From contig JAWQEG010000004.1 in the NCBI GenBank assembly GCA_033782935.1, positions 744,001 to 808,000 of the forward strand: a stretch of DNA of 64,000 bases. The letters are read 5' to 3'. The stretch is from Petrolisthes cinctipes (lineage: Eukaryota > Arthropoda > Malacostraca > Decapoda > Porcellanidae). Below the pieces are notes generated by a model. The model made no database searches, had not been told where the DNA came from, and was given only the letters and a program-made list of their open reading frames with translations. Below are positions 1 through 9,456 of this stretch, in pieces; the stretch's first letter is position 1, and every line of letters starts with the position of its first letter. Made by a program: the position numbers and the translations under genes.

Positions 1-148
1 AGTAGGCATGTACAGATACCTTCTGGGACCTCTAAATATCGAATTTTCGGGTGTTTTGGGACTGAATTTGAGATATCGATTTTTTGGCACCTAAAATGTC
101 GTTTTTTAGCATGTTTTTAGCCTATATTTTGAAAATATTCTAGCACTG
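1..148 (+). repeat. Representative A1 monomer (148 bp)
   Basis: First monomer of the hexamer. Diagnostic bases are agataccttctgggacctc near the start, atatcgattttttggcacc in the middle, and ctaaaatgtcg before the ttttagcatg block. It ends in tattctagcactg. Relative to B and C it lacks a 29-bp block between gatat and cga, including the aacgggtac motif. The sequence atat occurs at both ends of the missing block in C-type monomers, so a short-homology deletion is a simple explanation. A1 copies recur about every 1 kb throughout the window. Confidence 0.93.
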
Positions 149-324
149 AGTAGGCATGTACAGATTGCTTCTGGGACCCCAAAATATTGAATTTTCGGGT
201 GTTTTGAGCCTGAATTTGAGATATAAACGGGTACAGAAGATACATGCACATATTGACTTTGGGCATCTAAAATATCGATTTTCAGCATGTTTTGGGCCTG
301 TATTTTGAAAATACTCTAACACTG
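149..324 (+). repeat. Representative B1 monomer (176 bp)
   Basis: Second monomer of the hexamer. It has agattgcttc and atattgaatt where C2 has CG in place of TG. It also has gatacatgcac, atattgactttgggcatc and gggcctgtattttg. It contains the aacgggtac block missing from A. One T fewer in gactttggg explains 176 rather than 177 bases. B1 is followed by C1 in regular copies. A symmetric element with 7-bp arms lies at 300-314. Confidence 0.92.
300..314. other. Conserved inverted repeat gtattttgaaaatac (example)
   Basis: Arms gtatttt and aaaatac pair perfectly around a single g. The element is found in B1 and C monomers. A monomers have atattttgaaaatat in the same place (124-138 in the first monomer), with both outer bases changed so that pairing is kept. 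B2 monomers have gaattttgaaaatac, which leaves only five paired bases per arm. A role as a protein-binding or structural site is possible but is inference. Confidence 0.6.
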
Positions 325-501
325 TGTAGGCATGTACAGATTGCTTCTGGGACCCCAAAATATTGAATTTTCGGGTGTTTTGAGCCTGAATTTGAGATAT
401 AAACGGGTACTGAAGATGCATGCACATATCGACTTTTGTGCACCTAAAAGATCGATTTTCAGTATGTTTTGAGCATGTATTTTGAAAATACTCTAACACG
501 G
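325..501 (+). repeat. Representative C1 monomer (177 bp)
   Basis: Third monomer of the hexamer. Its first half is B-like (agattgcttc, atattgaatt). Its second half is distinct: gtactgaagatgcatgc, atcgacttttgtgcacc, cagtatgttttgagcatg. It ends in actctaacacgg. The mixed character suggests C1 itself arose by recombination between B-like and C-like sequences; this is inference. The C1 signature is useful for spotting hybrids and deletions elsewhere, because gtgcacc and gagcatg occur together only in this type. Confidence 0.92.
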
Positions 502-649
502 AGTAGGCATGTACAGATCGCTTCTGGGACCCCTAAATATCGAATTTTCGGGTGTTTTGGGACTGAATTTGAGATATCGACTTTTTGGCACCTAAAAGAT
601 CGATTTTTAGCATGTTTTTATCCTATATTTTGAAAATATTCTAGCACTG
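502..649 (+). repeat. Representative A2 monomer (148 bp)
   Basis: Fourth monomer. It has the same length and the same 29-bp absence as A1. It differs by agatcgcttctgggacccct at the start, atatcgactttttggcacc in the middle and cctaaaagatcg after it. A1 and A2 alternate in regular 1,002-bp HORs, which shows that the trimer itself was duplicated and then diverged. A2 usually precedes B2, and it is the monomer after which the 10-bp junction deletion is normally found. Confidence 0.92.
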
Positions 650-825
650 AGTAGGCATGTACAGATTGCTTCTGGGACCCCAAAATATTGAATTTTCGGG
701 TGTTTTGAGCCTGAATTTGAGATATAAACGGGTACAGAAGATACATGCACATATTGACTTTGGGCTCCAAAAATATCGATTTTCAGCATGTTTTGGGCCT
801 GAATTTTGAAAATACTCTAACACGG
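650..825 (+). repeat. Representative B2 monomer (176 bp)
   Basis: Fifth monomer. It matches B1 in its first half but carries gactttgggc(t/a)cc followed by aaaaatatcg where B1 has gggcatctaaaat, and gggcctgaattttg where B1 has gggcctgtattttg. The A in gaattttg breaks the outer part of the inverted repeat that is perfect in A, B1 and C monomers. The ctcc variant here recurs at 2768-2771 in the third HOR copy. Confidence 0.92.
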
Positions 826-1002
826 AGTAGGCATGTACAGATCGCTTCTTGGACCCCAAAATATCGAATTTTCGGGTGTTTAGGGCCAGAATTTGAGATA
901 TAAACGGGTACAGAAGATGCATGCACATATCGACTTTTGGGCACCTAAAAGATCGATTTTCAGTATGTTTTTGGCCTGTATTTTGAAAATACTCTAACAC
1001 GG
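826..1002 (+). repeat. Representative C2 monomer (177 bp)
   Basis: Sixth monomer. Diagnostic bases are agatcgcttc, atatcgaatt, gggtgtttagggccag, gatgcatgcac, atcgacttttgggcacc and tatgtttttggcctg. It keeps CG at three sites where B monomers have TG, so it may be closer to the unmutated form; this is inference. It is followed by A1, often in the variant agtaagcatg. Confidence 0.92.
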
Positions 1003-2004
1003 AGTAAGCATGTACAGATACCTTCTGGGACCTCTAAATATCGTATTTTCGGGTGTTTTGGGACTGAATTTGAGATATCGATTTTTTGGCACCTAAAATG
1101 TCGATTTTTAGCATGTTTTTAGCCTATATTTTGAAAATATTCTAGCACTGTGTAGGCATGTACAGATTGCTTCTGGGACCCCAAAATATTGAATTTTCGG
1201 GTGTTTTGAGCCTGAATTTGAGATATAAACGGGTACAGAAGATACATGCACATATTGACTTTGGGCATCTAAAATATCGATTTTCAGCATGTTTTGGGCC
1301 TGTATTTTGAAAATACTCTAACACTGAGTAGGCATGTACAGATTGCTTCTGGGACCCCAAAATATTGAATTTTCGGGTGTTTTGAGCCTGAATTTGAGAT
1401 ATAAACGGGTACTGAAGATGCATGCACATATCGACTTTTGTGCACCTAAAAGATCGATTTTCAGTATGTTTTGAGCATGTATTTTGAAAATACTCTAACA
1501 CGGAGTAGGCATGTACAGATCGCATCTGGGACCCCTAAATATCGAATTTTCGGGTGTTTTGGGACTGAATTTGAGATATCGACTTTTTGGCACCTAAAAG
1601 ATCGATTTTTTGCATGTTTTTAGCCTATATTTTGAAAATATTCTAGCACTGAGTAGGCATGTACAGATTGCTTCTGGGACCCCAAAATATTGAATTTTCG
1701 GGTGTTTTGAGCCTGAATTTGAGATATAAACGGGTACAGAAGATACATGCACATATTGTCTTTGGGCACCAAAAATATCGATTTTCAGCATGTTTTGGGC
1801 CTGAATTTTGAATATACTCTAATACGGAGTAGGCATGTACAGATCGCTTCTGGGACCCCAAAATATCGAATTTTCGGGTGTTTATGGCCAGAATTTGAGA
1901 TATAAACGGGTACAGAAGATGCATGCACATATCGACTTTTGTGCACCTAAAAGATCGATTTTCAGTATGTTTTGAGCATGTATTTTGAAAATACTCTAAC
2001 ACGG
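1003..2004 (+). repeat. 1,002-bp HOR, copy 2, with C2/C1 hybrid end
   Basis: Monomers begin at 1003, 1151, 1327, 1504, 1652 and 1828. The A1 carries agtaagcatg and atatcgtatttt, both shared with 3007 onward. The final monomer starts as C2 (atatcgaatt, gtttatggccag) but ends as C1 (gtgcacc, gagcatg). It is therefore a C2/C1 hybrid of unchanged 177-bp length, consistent with gene conversion or in-register exchange. Confidence 0.9.
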
Positions 2005-3006
2005 AGTAGGCATGTACAGATACCTTCTGGGACCTCTAAATATCGAATTTTCGGGTGTTTTGGGACTGAATTTGAGATATCGATTTTTTGGCACCTAAAA
2101 TGTCGTTTTTTAGCATGTTTTTAGCCTATATTTTGAAAATATTCTAGCACTGTGTGGGCATGTACAGATTGCTTCTGGGACCCCAAAATATTGAATTTTC
2201 GGGTGTTTTGAGCCTGAATTTGAGATATAAACGGGTACAGAAGATACATGCACATATTGACTTTGGGCATCTAAAATATCGATTTTCAGCATGTTTTGGG
2301 CCTGTATTTTGAAAATACTCTAACACTGTGTAGGCATGTACAGATTGCTTCTGGGGCCCCAAAATATTGAATTTTCGGGTGTTTTGAGCCTGAATTTGAG
2401 ATATAAACGGGTACTGAAGATGCATGCACATATCGACTTTTGTGCACCTAAAAGATCGATTTTCAGTATGTTTTGAGCATGTATTTTGAAAATACTCTAA
2501 CACGGAGTAGGCATGTACAGATCGCTTCTGGGACCCCTAAATATCGAATTTTCGGGTGTTTTGGGACTGAATTTGAGATATCGACTTTTTGGCACCTAAA
2601 AGATCGATTTTTAGCATGTTTTTAGCCTATATTTTGAAAATATTCTAGCACTGAGTAGGCATGTACAGATTGCTTCTGGGACCCCAAAATATTGAATTTT
2701 CGGGTGTTTTGAGCCTGAATTTGAGATATAAACGGGTACAGAAGATACATGCACATATTGACTTTGGGCTCCAAAAATATCGATTTTCAGCATGTTTTGG
2801 GCCTGAATTTTGAAAATACTCTAACACGGAGTAGGCATGTACAGATCGCTTCTTGGACCCCAAAATATCGAATTTTCGGGTGTTTAGGGCCAGAATTTGA
2901 GATATAAACGGGTACAGAAGATGCATGCACATATCGACTTTTGGGCACCTAAAAGATCGATTTTCAGTATGTTTTTGGCCTGTATTTTGAAAATACTCTA
3001 ACACGG
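2005..3006 (+). repeat. 1,002-bp HOR, copy 3
   Basis: Monomers begin at 2005, 2153, 2329, 2506, 2654 and 2830, with the same lengths as copy 1. It repeats copy 1's private variants, including gtcgttttttagc in A1 and gggctcc in B2. With copy 4 it forms the second half of a 2,004-bp, twelve-monomer periodicity. Confidence 0.92.
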
Positions 3007-3831
3007 AGTAAGCATGTACAGATACCTTCTGGGACCTCTAAATATCGTATTTTCGGGTGTTTTGGGACTGAATTTGAGATATCGATTTTTTGGCACCTAA
3101 AATGTCGATTTTTAGCATGTTTTTAGCCTATATTTTGAAAATATTCTAGCACTGTGTAGGCATGTACAGATTGATTCTGGGACCCCAAAATATTGAATTT
3201 TCGGGTGTTTTGAGCCTGAATTTGAGATATAAACGGGTACAGAAGATACATGCACATATTGACTTTGGGCATCTAAAATATCGATTTTCAGCATGTTTTG
3301 GGCCTGTATTTTGAAAATACTCTAACACTGAGTAGGCATGTACAGATTGCTTCTGGGACCCCAAAATATTGAATTTTCAGGTGTTTTGAGCCTGAATTTG
3401 AGATATAAACGGGTACTGAAGATGCATGCACATATCGACTTTTGTGCACCTAAAAGATCGATTTTCAGTATGTTTTGAGCATGTATTTTGAAAATACTCT
3501 AACACGGAGTAGACATGTACAGATCGCTTCTGGGACCCCTAAATATCGAATTTTCGGGTGTTTTGGGACTGAATTTGAGATATCGACTTTTTGGCACCTA
3601 AAAGATCGATTTTTAGCATGTTTTTAGCCTATATTTTGAAAATATTCTAGCACTGAGTAGGCATGTACAGATTGCTTCTGGGACCCCAAAATATTGAATT
3701 TTCGGGTGTTTTGAGCCTGAATTTGAGATATAAACGGGTACAGAAGATACATGCACATATTGACTTTGGGCACCAAAAATATCGATTTTCAGCATGTTTT
3801 GGCCCTGAATTTTGAAAATACTCTAACACGG

Positions 3832-3979
3832 AGTAGGCATGTACAGATCGCTTCTGGGACCCCAAAATATCGAATTTTCGGGTGTTTTGGGACTGAATTT
3901 GAGATATCGACTTTTTGGCACCTAAAAGATCGATTTTTAGCATGTTTTTAGCCTATATTTTGAAAATATTCTAGCACTG
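3832..3979 (+). repeat. Hybrid C2/A2 monomer
   Basis: The first 60 or so bases read as C2 (agatcgcttctgggacccca, atatcgaatt). The rest is A2 (gggtgttttgggactg, gactttttggcacc, actctag-like A ending), and the length is the A-class 148 bp. The same hybrid recurs at 5148-5295 and 6964-7111. It marks an exchange between non-equivalent monomers that was then spread by larger duplications. Confidence 0.85.
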
Positions 3980-4145
3980 TACAGATTGCTTCTGGGACCC
4001 CAAAATATTGAATTTTCGGGTGTTTTGAGCCTGAATTTGAGATATAAACGGGTACAGAAGATACATCCACATATTGACTTTGGGCATCTAAAATATCGAT
4101 TTTCAGCATGTTTTGGGCCTGAATTTTGAAAATACTCTAACACGG
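3980..4145 (+). repeat. B monomer with 10-bp junction deletion (166 bp)
   Basis: The junction reads gcactgtacagattgc, while intact copies read gcactg, then (a/t)gtaggcatg, then tacagattgc. Ten bases are missing, with tg at the ends of the lost block. By eye the same breakpoint appears in about 29 monomers, for example 5296, 7112, 28390, 40178, 46660 and 58584. This favours one original deletion that spread by unequal exchange over repeated independent loss. Confidence 0.88.
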
Positions 4146-4322
4146 AGTAGGCATGTACAGATCGCTTCTTGGACCCCAAAATATCGAATTTTCGGGTGTT
4201 TAGGGCCAGAATTTGAGATATAAACGGGTACAGAAGATGCATGCACATATCGACTTTTGGGCACCTAAAAGATCGATTTTCAGTATGTTTTTGGCCTGTA
4301 TTTTGAAAATACTCTAACACGG

Positions 4323-6138
4323 AGTAAGCATGTACAGATACCTTCTGGGACCTCTAAATATCGTATTTTCGGGTGTTTTGGGACTGAATTTGAGATATCG
4401 ATTTTTTGGCACCTAAAATGTCGATTTTTAGCATGTTTTTAGCCTATATTTTGAAAATATTCTAGCACTGTGTAGGCATGTACAGATTGCTTCTGGGACC
4501 CCAAAATATTGAATTTTCGGGTGTTTTGAGCCTGAATTTGAGATATAAACGGGTACAGACGATACATGCACATATTGACTTTGGGCATCTAAAATATCGA
4601 TTTTCAGCATGTTTTGGGCCTGTATTTTGAAAATACTCTAACACTGAGTAGGCATGTACAGATTGCTTCTGGGACCCCAAAATATTGAATTTTCGGGTGT
4701 TTTGAGCCTGAATTTGAGATATAAACGGGTACTGAAGATGCATGCACATATCGACTTTTGTGCACCTAAAAGATCGATTTTCAGTATGTTTTGAGCATGT
4801 ATTTTGAAAATACTCTAACACGGAGTAGACATGTACAGATCGCTTCTGGGACCCCTAAATATCGAATTTTCGGGTGTTTTGGGACTGAATTTGAGATATC
4901 GACTTTTTGGCACCTAAAAGATCGATTTTTAGCATGTTTTTAGCCTATATTTTGAAAATATTCTAGCACTGAGTAGGCATGTACAGATTGCTTCTGGGAC
5001 CCCAAAATATTGAATTTTCGGGTGTTTTGAGCCTGAATTTGAGATATAAACGGGTACAGAAGATACATGCACATATTGACTTTGGGCACCAAAAATATCG
5101 ATTTTCAGCATGTTTTGGCCCTGAATTTTGAAAATACTCTAACACGGAGTAGGCATGTACAGATCGCTTCTGGGACCCCAAAATATCGAATTTTCGGGTG
5201 TTTTGGGACTGAATTTGAGATATCGACTTTTTGGCACCTAAAAGATCGATTTTTAGCATGTTTTTAGCCTATATTTTGAAAATATTCTAGCACTGTACAG
5301 ATTGCTTCTGGGACCCCAAAATATTGAATTTTCGGGTGTTTTGAGCCTGAATTTGAGATATAAACGGGTACAGAAGATACATCCACATATTGACTTTGGG
5401 CACCAAAAATATCGATTTTCAGCATGTTTTGGGCCTGAATTTTGAAAATACTCTAACACGGAGTAGGCATGTACAGATCGCTTCTGGGACCCCAAAATAT
5501 CGAATTTTCGGGTGTTTAGGGTCAGAATTTGAGATATAAACGGGTACAGAAGATACATGCACATATTGACTTTGGGCACCAAAAATATCGATTTTCAGCA
5601 TGTTTTGGGCCTGAATTTTGAAAATACTCTAACACTGAGAATGCATGTACATATTGCTTCTGGGACCCCAAAATATCGAATTTTCGGGTGTTTTGGGACT
5701 GAATTTGAGATATCGACTTTTTGGCACCTAAAAGGTCGATTTTTAGCATGTTTTTAGCCTATATTTTGAAAATATTCTAGCACTGAGTAGGCATGTACAG
5801 ATTGCTTCTGGGACCCCAAAATATTGAATTTTCGGGTGTTTTGAGCCTGAATTTGAGATATAAACGGGTACAGAAGATTCATGCACATATTGACTTTGGG
5901 CACCAAAAATATCGATTTTCAGCATGTTTTGGGCCTGAATTTTGAAAATACTCTAACACGGAGTAGGCATGTACAGATCGCTTCTTGGACCCCAAAATAT
6001 CGAATTTTCGGGTGTTTAGGGCCAGGATTTGAGATATAAACGGGTACAGAAGATGCATGCACATATCGACTTTTGGGCACCTAAAAGATCGATTTTCAGT
6101 ATGTTTTTGGCCTGTATTTTGAAAATACTCTAACACGG
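4323..6138 (+). repeat. 1,816-bp eleven-monomer unit, copy 1
   Basis: Monomers start at 4323, 4471, 4647, 4824, 4972, 5148 (C2/A2 hybrid), 5296 (B lacking 10 bp), 5462 (C2/B2 hybrid, with gtttagggtcag then gatacatgc), 5638 (A with agaatgcatgtacatattgc), 5786 and 5962. Lengths sum to 1,816. The complete order recurs in the next 1,816 bases, including the agaatgc variant and the acatccacat variant, so this is a direct tandem duplication. Confidence 0.92.
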
Positions 6139-7954
6139 AGTAAGCATGTACAGATACCTTCTGGGACCTCTAAATATCGTATTTTCGGGTGTTTTGGGAC
6201 TGAATTTGAGATATCGATTTTTTGGCACCTAAAATGTCGATTTTTAGCATGTTTTTAGCCTATATTTTGAAAATATTCTAGCACTGTGTAGGCATGTACA
6301 GATTGCTTCTGGGACCCCAAAATATTGAATTTTCGGGTGTTTTGAGCCTGAATTTGAGATATAAACGGGTACAGACGATACATGCACATATTGACTTTGG
6401 GCATCTAAAATATCGATTTTCAGCATGTTTTGGGCCTGTATTTTGAAAATACTCTAACACTGAGTAGGCATGTACAGATTGCTTCTGGGACCCCAAAATA
6501 TTGAATTTTCGGGTGTTTTGAGCCTGAATTTGAGATATAAACGGGTACTGAAGATGCATGCACATATCGACTTTTGTGCACCTAAAAGATCGATTTTCAG
6601 TATGTTTTGAGCATGTATTTTGAAAATACTCTAACACGGAGTAGACATGTACAGATCGCTTCTGGGACCCCTAAATATCGAATTTTCGGGTGTTTTGGGA
6701 CTGAATTTGAGATATCGACTTTTTGGCACCTAAAAGATCGATTTTTAGCATGTTTTTAGCCTATATTTTGAAAATATTCTAGCACTGAGTAGGCATGTAC
6801 AGATTGCTTCTGGGACCCCAAAATATTGAATTTTCGGGTGTTTTGAGCCTGAATTTGAGATATAAACGGGTACAGAAGATACATGCACATATTGACTTTG
6901 GGCACCAAAAATATCGATTTTCAGCATGTTTTGGCCCTGAATTTTGAAAATACTCTAACACGGAGTAGGCATGTACAGATCGCTTCTGGGACCCCAAAAT
7001 ATCGAATTTTCGGGTGTTTTGGGACTGAATTTGAGATATCGACTTTTTGGCACCTAAAAGATCGATTTTTAGCATGTTTTTAGCCTATATTTTGAAAATA
7101 TTCTAGCACTGTACAGATTGCTTCTGGGACCCCAAAATATTGAATTTTCGGGTGTTTTGAGCCTGAATTTGAGATATAAACGGGTACAGAAGATACATCC
7201 ACATATTGACTTTGGGCACCAAAAATATCGATTTTCAGCATGTTTTGGGCCTGAATTTTGAAAATACTCTAACACGGAGTAGGCATGTACAGATCGCTTC
7301 TGGGACCCCAAAATATCGAATTTTCGGGTGTTTAGGGTCAGAATTTGAGATATAAACGGGTACAGAAGATACATGCACATATTGACTTTGGGCACCAAAA
7401 ATATCGATTTTCAGCATGTTTTGGGCCTGAATTTTGAAAATACTCTAACACTGAGAATGCATGTACATATTGCTTCTGGGACCCCAAAATATCGAATTTT
7501 CGGGTGTTTTGGGACTGAATTTGAGATATCGACTTTTTGGCACCTAAAAGGTCGATTTTTAGCATGTTTTTAGCCTATATTTTGAAAATATTCTAGCACT
7601 GAGTAGGCATGTACAGATTGCTTCTGGGACCCCAAAATATTGAATTTTCGGGTGTTTTGAGCCTGAATTTGAGATATAAACGGGTACAGAAGATTCATGC
7701 ACATATTGACTTTGGGCACCAAAAATATCGATTTTCAGCATGTTTTGGGCCTGAATTTTGAAAATACTCTAACACGGAGTAGGCATGTACAGATCGCTTC
7801 TGGGACCCCAAAATATCGAATTTTCGGGTGTTTACGGCCAGGATTTGAGATATAAACGGGTACAGAAGATGCATGCACATATCGACTTTTGGGCACCTAA
7901 AAGATCGATTTTCAGTATGTTTTTGGCCTGTATTTTGAAAATACTCTAACACGG
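6139..7954 (+). repeat. 1,816-bp eleven-monomer unit, copy 2
   Basis: Every monomer boundary is offset by exactly 1,816 from copy 1 (6139, 6287, 6463, 6640 and so on, to 7778). Differences seen by eye are few and cluster in the last monomer, where copy 2 has cttctgggacc and gtttacggccagg in place of copy 1's cttcttggacc and gtttagggccagg. The agtaagcatg motif that opens each copy also opens the next block at 7955. Confidence 0.92.
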
Positions 7955-9456
7955 AGTAAGCATGTACAGATACCTTCTGGGACCCCTAAATTTCGAATTT
8001 TCGGGTGTTTTGGGACTGAATTTGAGATATCGATTTTTTGGCACCTAAAATGTCGATTTTTAGCATGTTTTTAGCCTATATTTTGAAAAAATTCTAGCAC
8101 TGTGTAGGCATGTACAGATTGCTTCTGGGGCCCCAAAATATTGAATTTTCGGGTGTTTTGAGCCTGAATTTGAGATATAAACGGGTACAGAAGATACATG
8201 CACATATTGACTTTGGGCATCTAAAATATCGATTTTCAGCATGTTTTGGGCCTGTATTTTGAAAATACTCTAACACTGAGTAGGCATGTACAGATTGCTT
8301 CTGGGACCCCAAAATATTGAATTTTCGGGTGTTTTGAGCCTGAATTTGAGATATAAACGGGTACTGAAGATGCATGCACATATCGACTTTTGTGCACCTA
8401 AAAGATCGATTTTCAGTATGTTTTGAGCATGTATTTTGAAAATACTCTAACACGGAGTAGACATGTACAGATCGCTTCTGGGACCCCTAAATATCGAATT
8501 TTCGGGTGTTTTGGGACTGAATTTGAGATATCGACTTTTTGGCACCTAAAAGATCGATTTTTAGCATGTTTTTAGCCTATATTTTGAAAATATTCTAGCA
8601 CTGAGTAGGCATGTACAGATTGCTTCTGGGACCCCAAAATATTGAATTTTCGGGTGTTTTGAGCCTGAATTTGAGATATAAACGGGTACAGAAGATACAT
8701 GCACATATTGACTTTGGGCACCAAAAATATCGATTTTCAGCATGTTTTGGCCCTGAATTTTGAAAATACTCTAACACGGAGTAGGCATGTACAGATCGCT
8801 TCTGGGACCCCAAAATATCGAATTTTCGGGTGTTTAGGGCCAGAATTTGAGATATAAACGGGTACAGAAGATGCATGCACATATCGACTTTTGGGCACCT
8901 AAAAGATCGATTTTCAGTATGTTTTTGCCTGTATTTTGAAAATACTCTATCACGGAGTAGGCATGTACAGATACCTTCTGGGACCTCTAAATATCGAATT
9001 TTCGGGTGTTTTGGGACTGAATTTGAGATATCGATTTTTTGGCACCTAAAATGTCGATTTTTAGCATGTTTTTAGCCTATATTTTGAAAATATTCTAGCA
9101 CTGTGTAGGCATGTACAGATTGCTTCTGGGACCCCAAAATATTGAATTTTCGGGTGTTTTGAGCCTGAATTTGAGATATAAACGGGTACAGAAGATACAT
9201 GCACATATTGACTTTGGGCATCTAAAATATCGATTTTCAGCATGTTTTGGGCCTGTATTTTGAAAATACTCTAACACGGAGTAGGCATGTACAGATTGCT
9301 TCTGGGACCCCAAAATATTGAATTTTCGGGTGTTTTGAGCCTGAATTTGAGATATAAACGGGTACTGAAGATGCATGCACATATCGACTTTTGTGCACCT
9401 AAAAGATCGATTTTCAGTATGTTTTGAGCATGTATTTTGAAAATACTCTAACACGG
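7955..9456 (+). repeat. Three regular trimers between duplicated units
   Basis: Monomers start at 7955, 8103, 8279, 8456, 8604, 8780, 8956, 9104 and 9280. The C2 at 8780-8955 has lost one T in gtttttgcctg, so it is 176 bp. The first trimer carries aaatttcgaatt and tctggggcccc, both found again at 13417-13917 and 18251-18751. This stretch is therefore a parental or sister copy of the start of the 4,834-bp unit. Confidence 0.88.

Larger units (their letters stand above)
1..1002 (+). repeat. 1,002-bp hexameric HOR, copy 1 (A1-B1-C1-A2-B2-C2)
   Basis: Monomers begin at 1, 149, 325, 502, 650 and 826, giving 148+176+177+148+176+177 bases. This is the clearest form of the ancestral hexamer. Its last three monomers share private variants (gggctcc, agatcgcttcttgg) with 2506-3006, so copies 1 and 3 are more alike than neighbours, suggesting a 2,004-bp duplication. 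Confidence 0.93.
3007..4322 (+). repeat. Expanded HOR, copy 4 (1,316 bp, eight monomers)
   Basis: The first five monomers (3007, 3155, 3331, 3508, 3656) follow the standard order. A 148-bp C2/A2 hybrid follows at 3832-3979. Then comes a B lacking 10 bp at its start (3980-4145) and a C2 (4146-4322). The extra 314 bases are one A plus one shortened B, so the unit grew by a near-integer number of monomers. This is the first place in the window where the 10-bp junction deletion appears. Confidence 0.9.
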
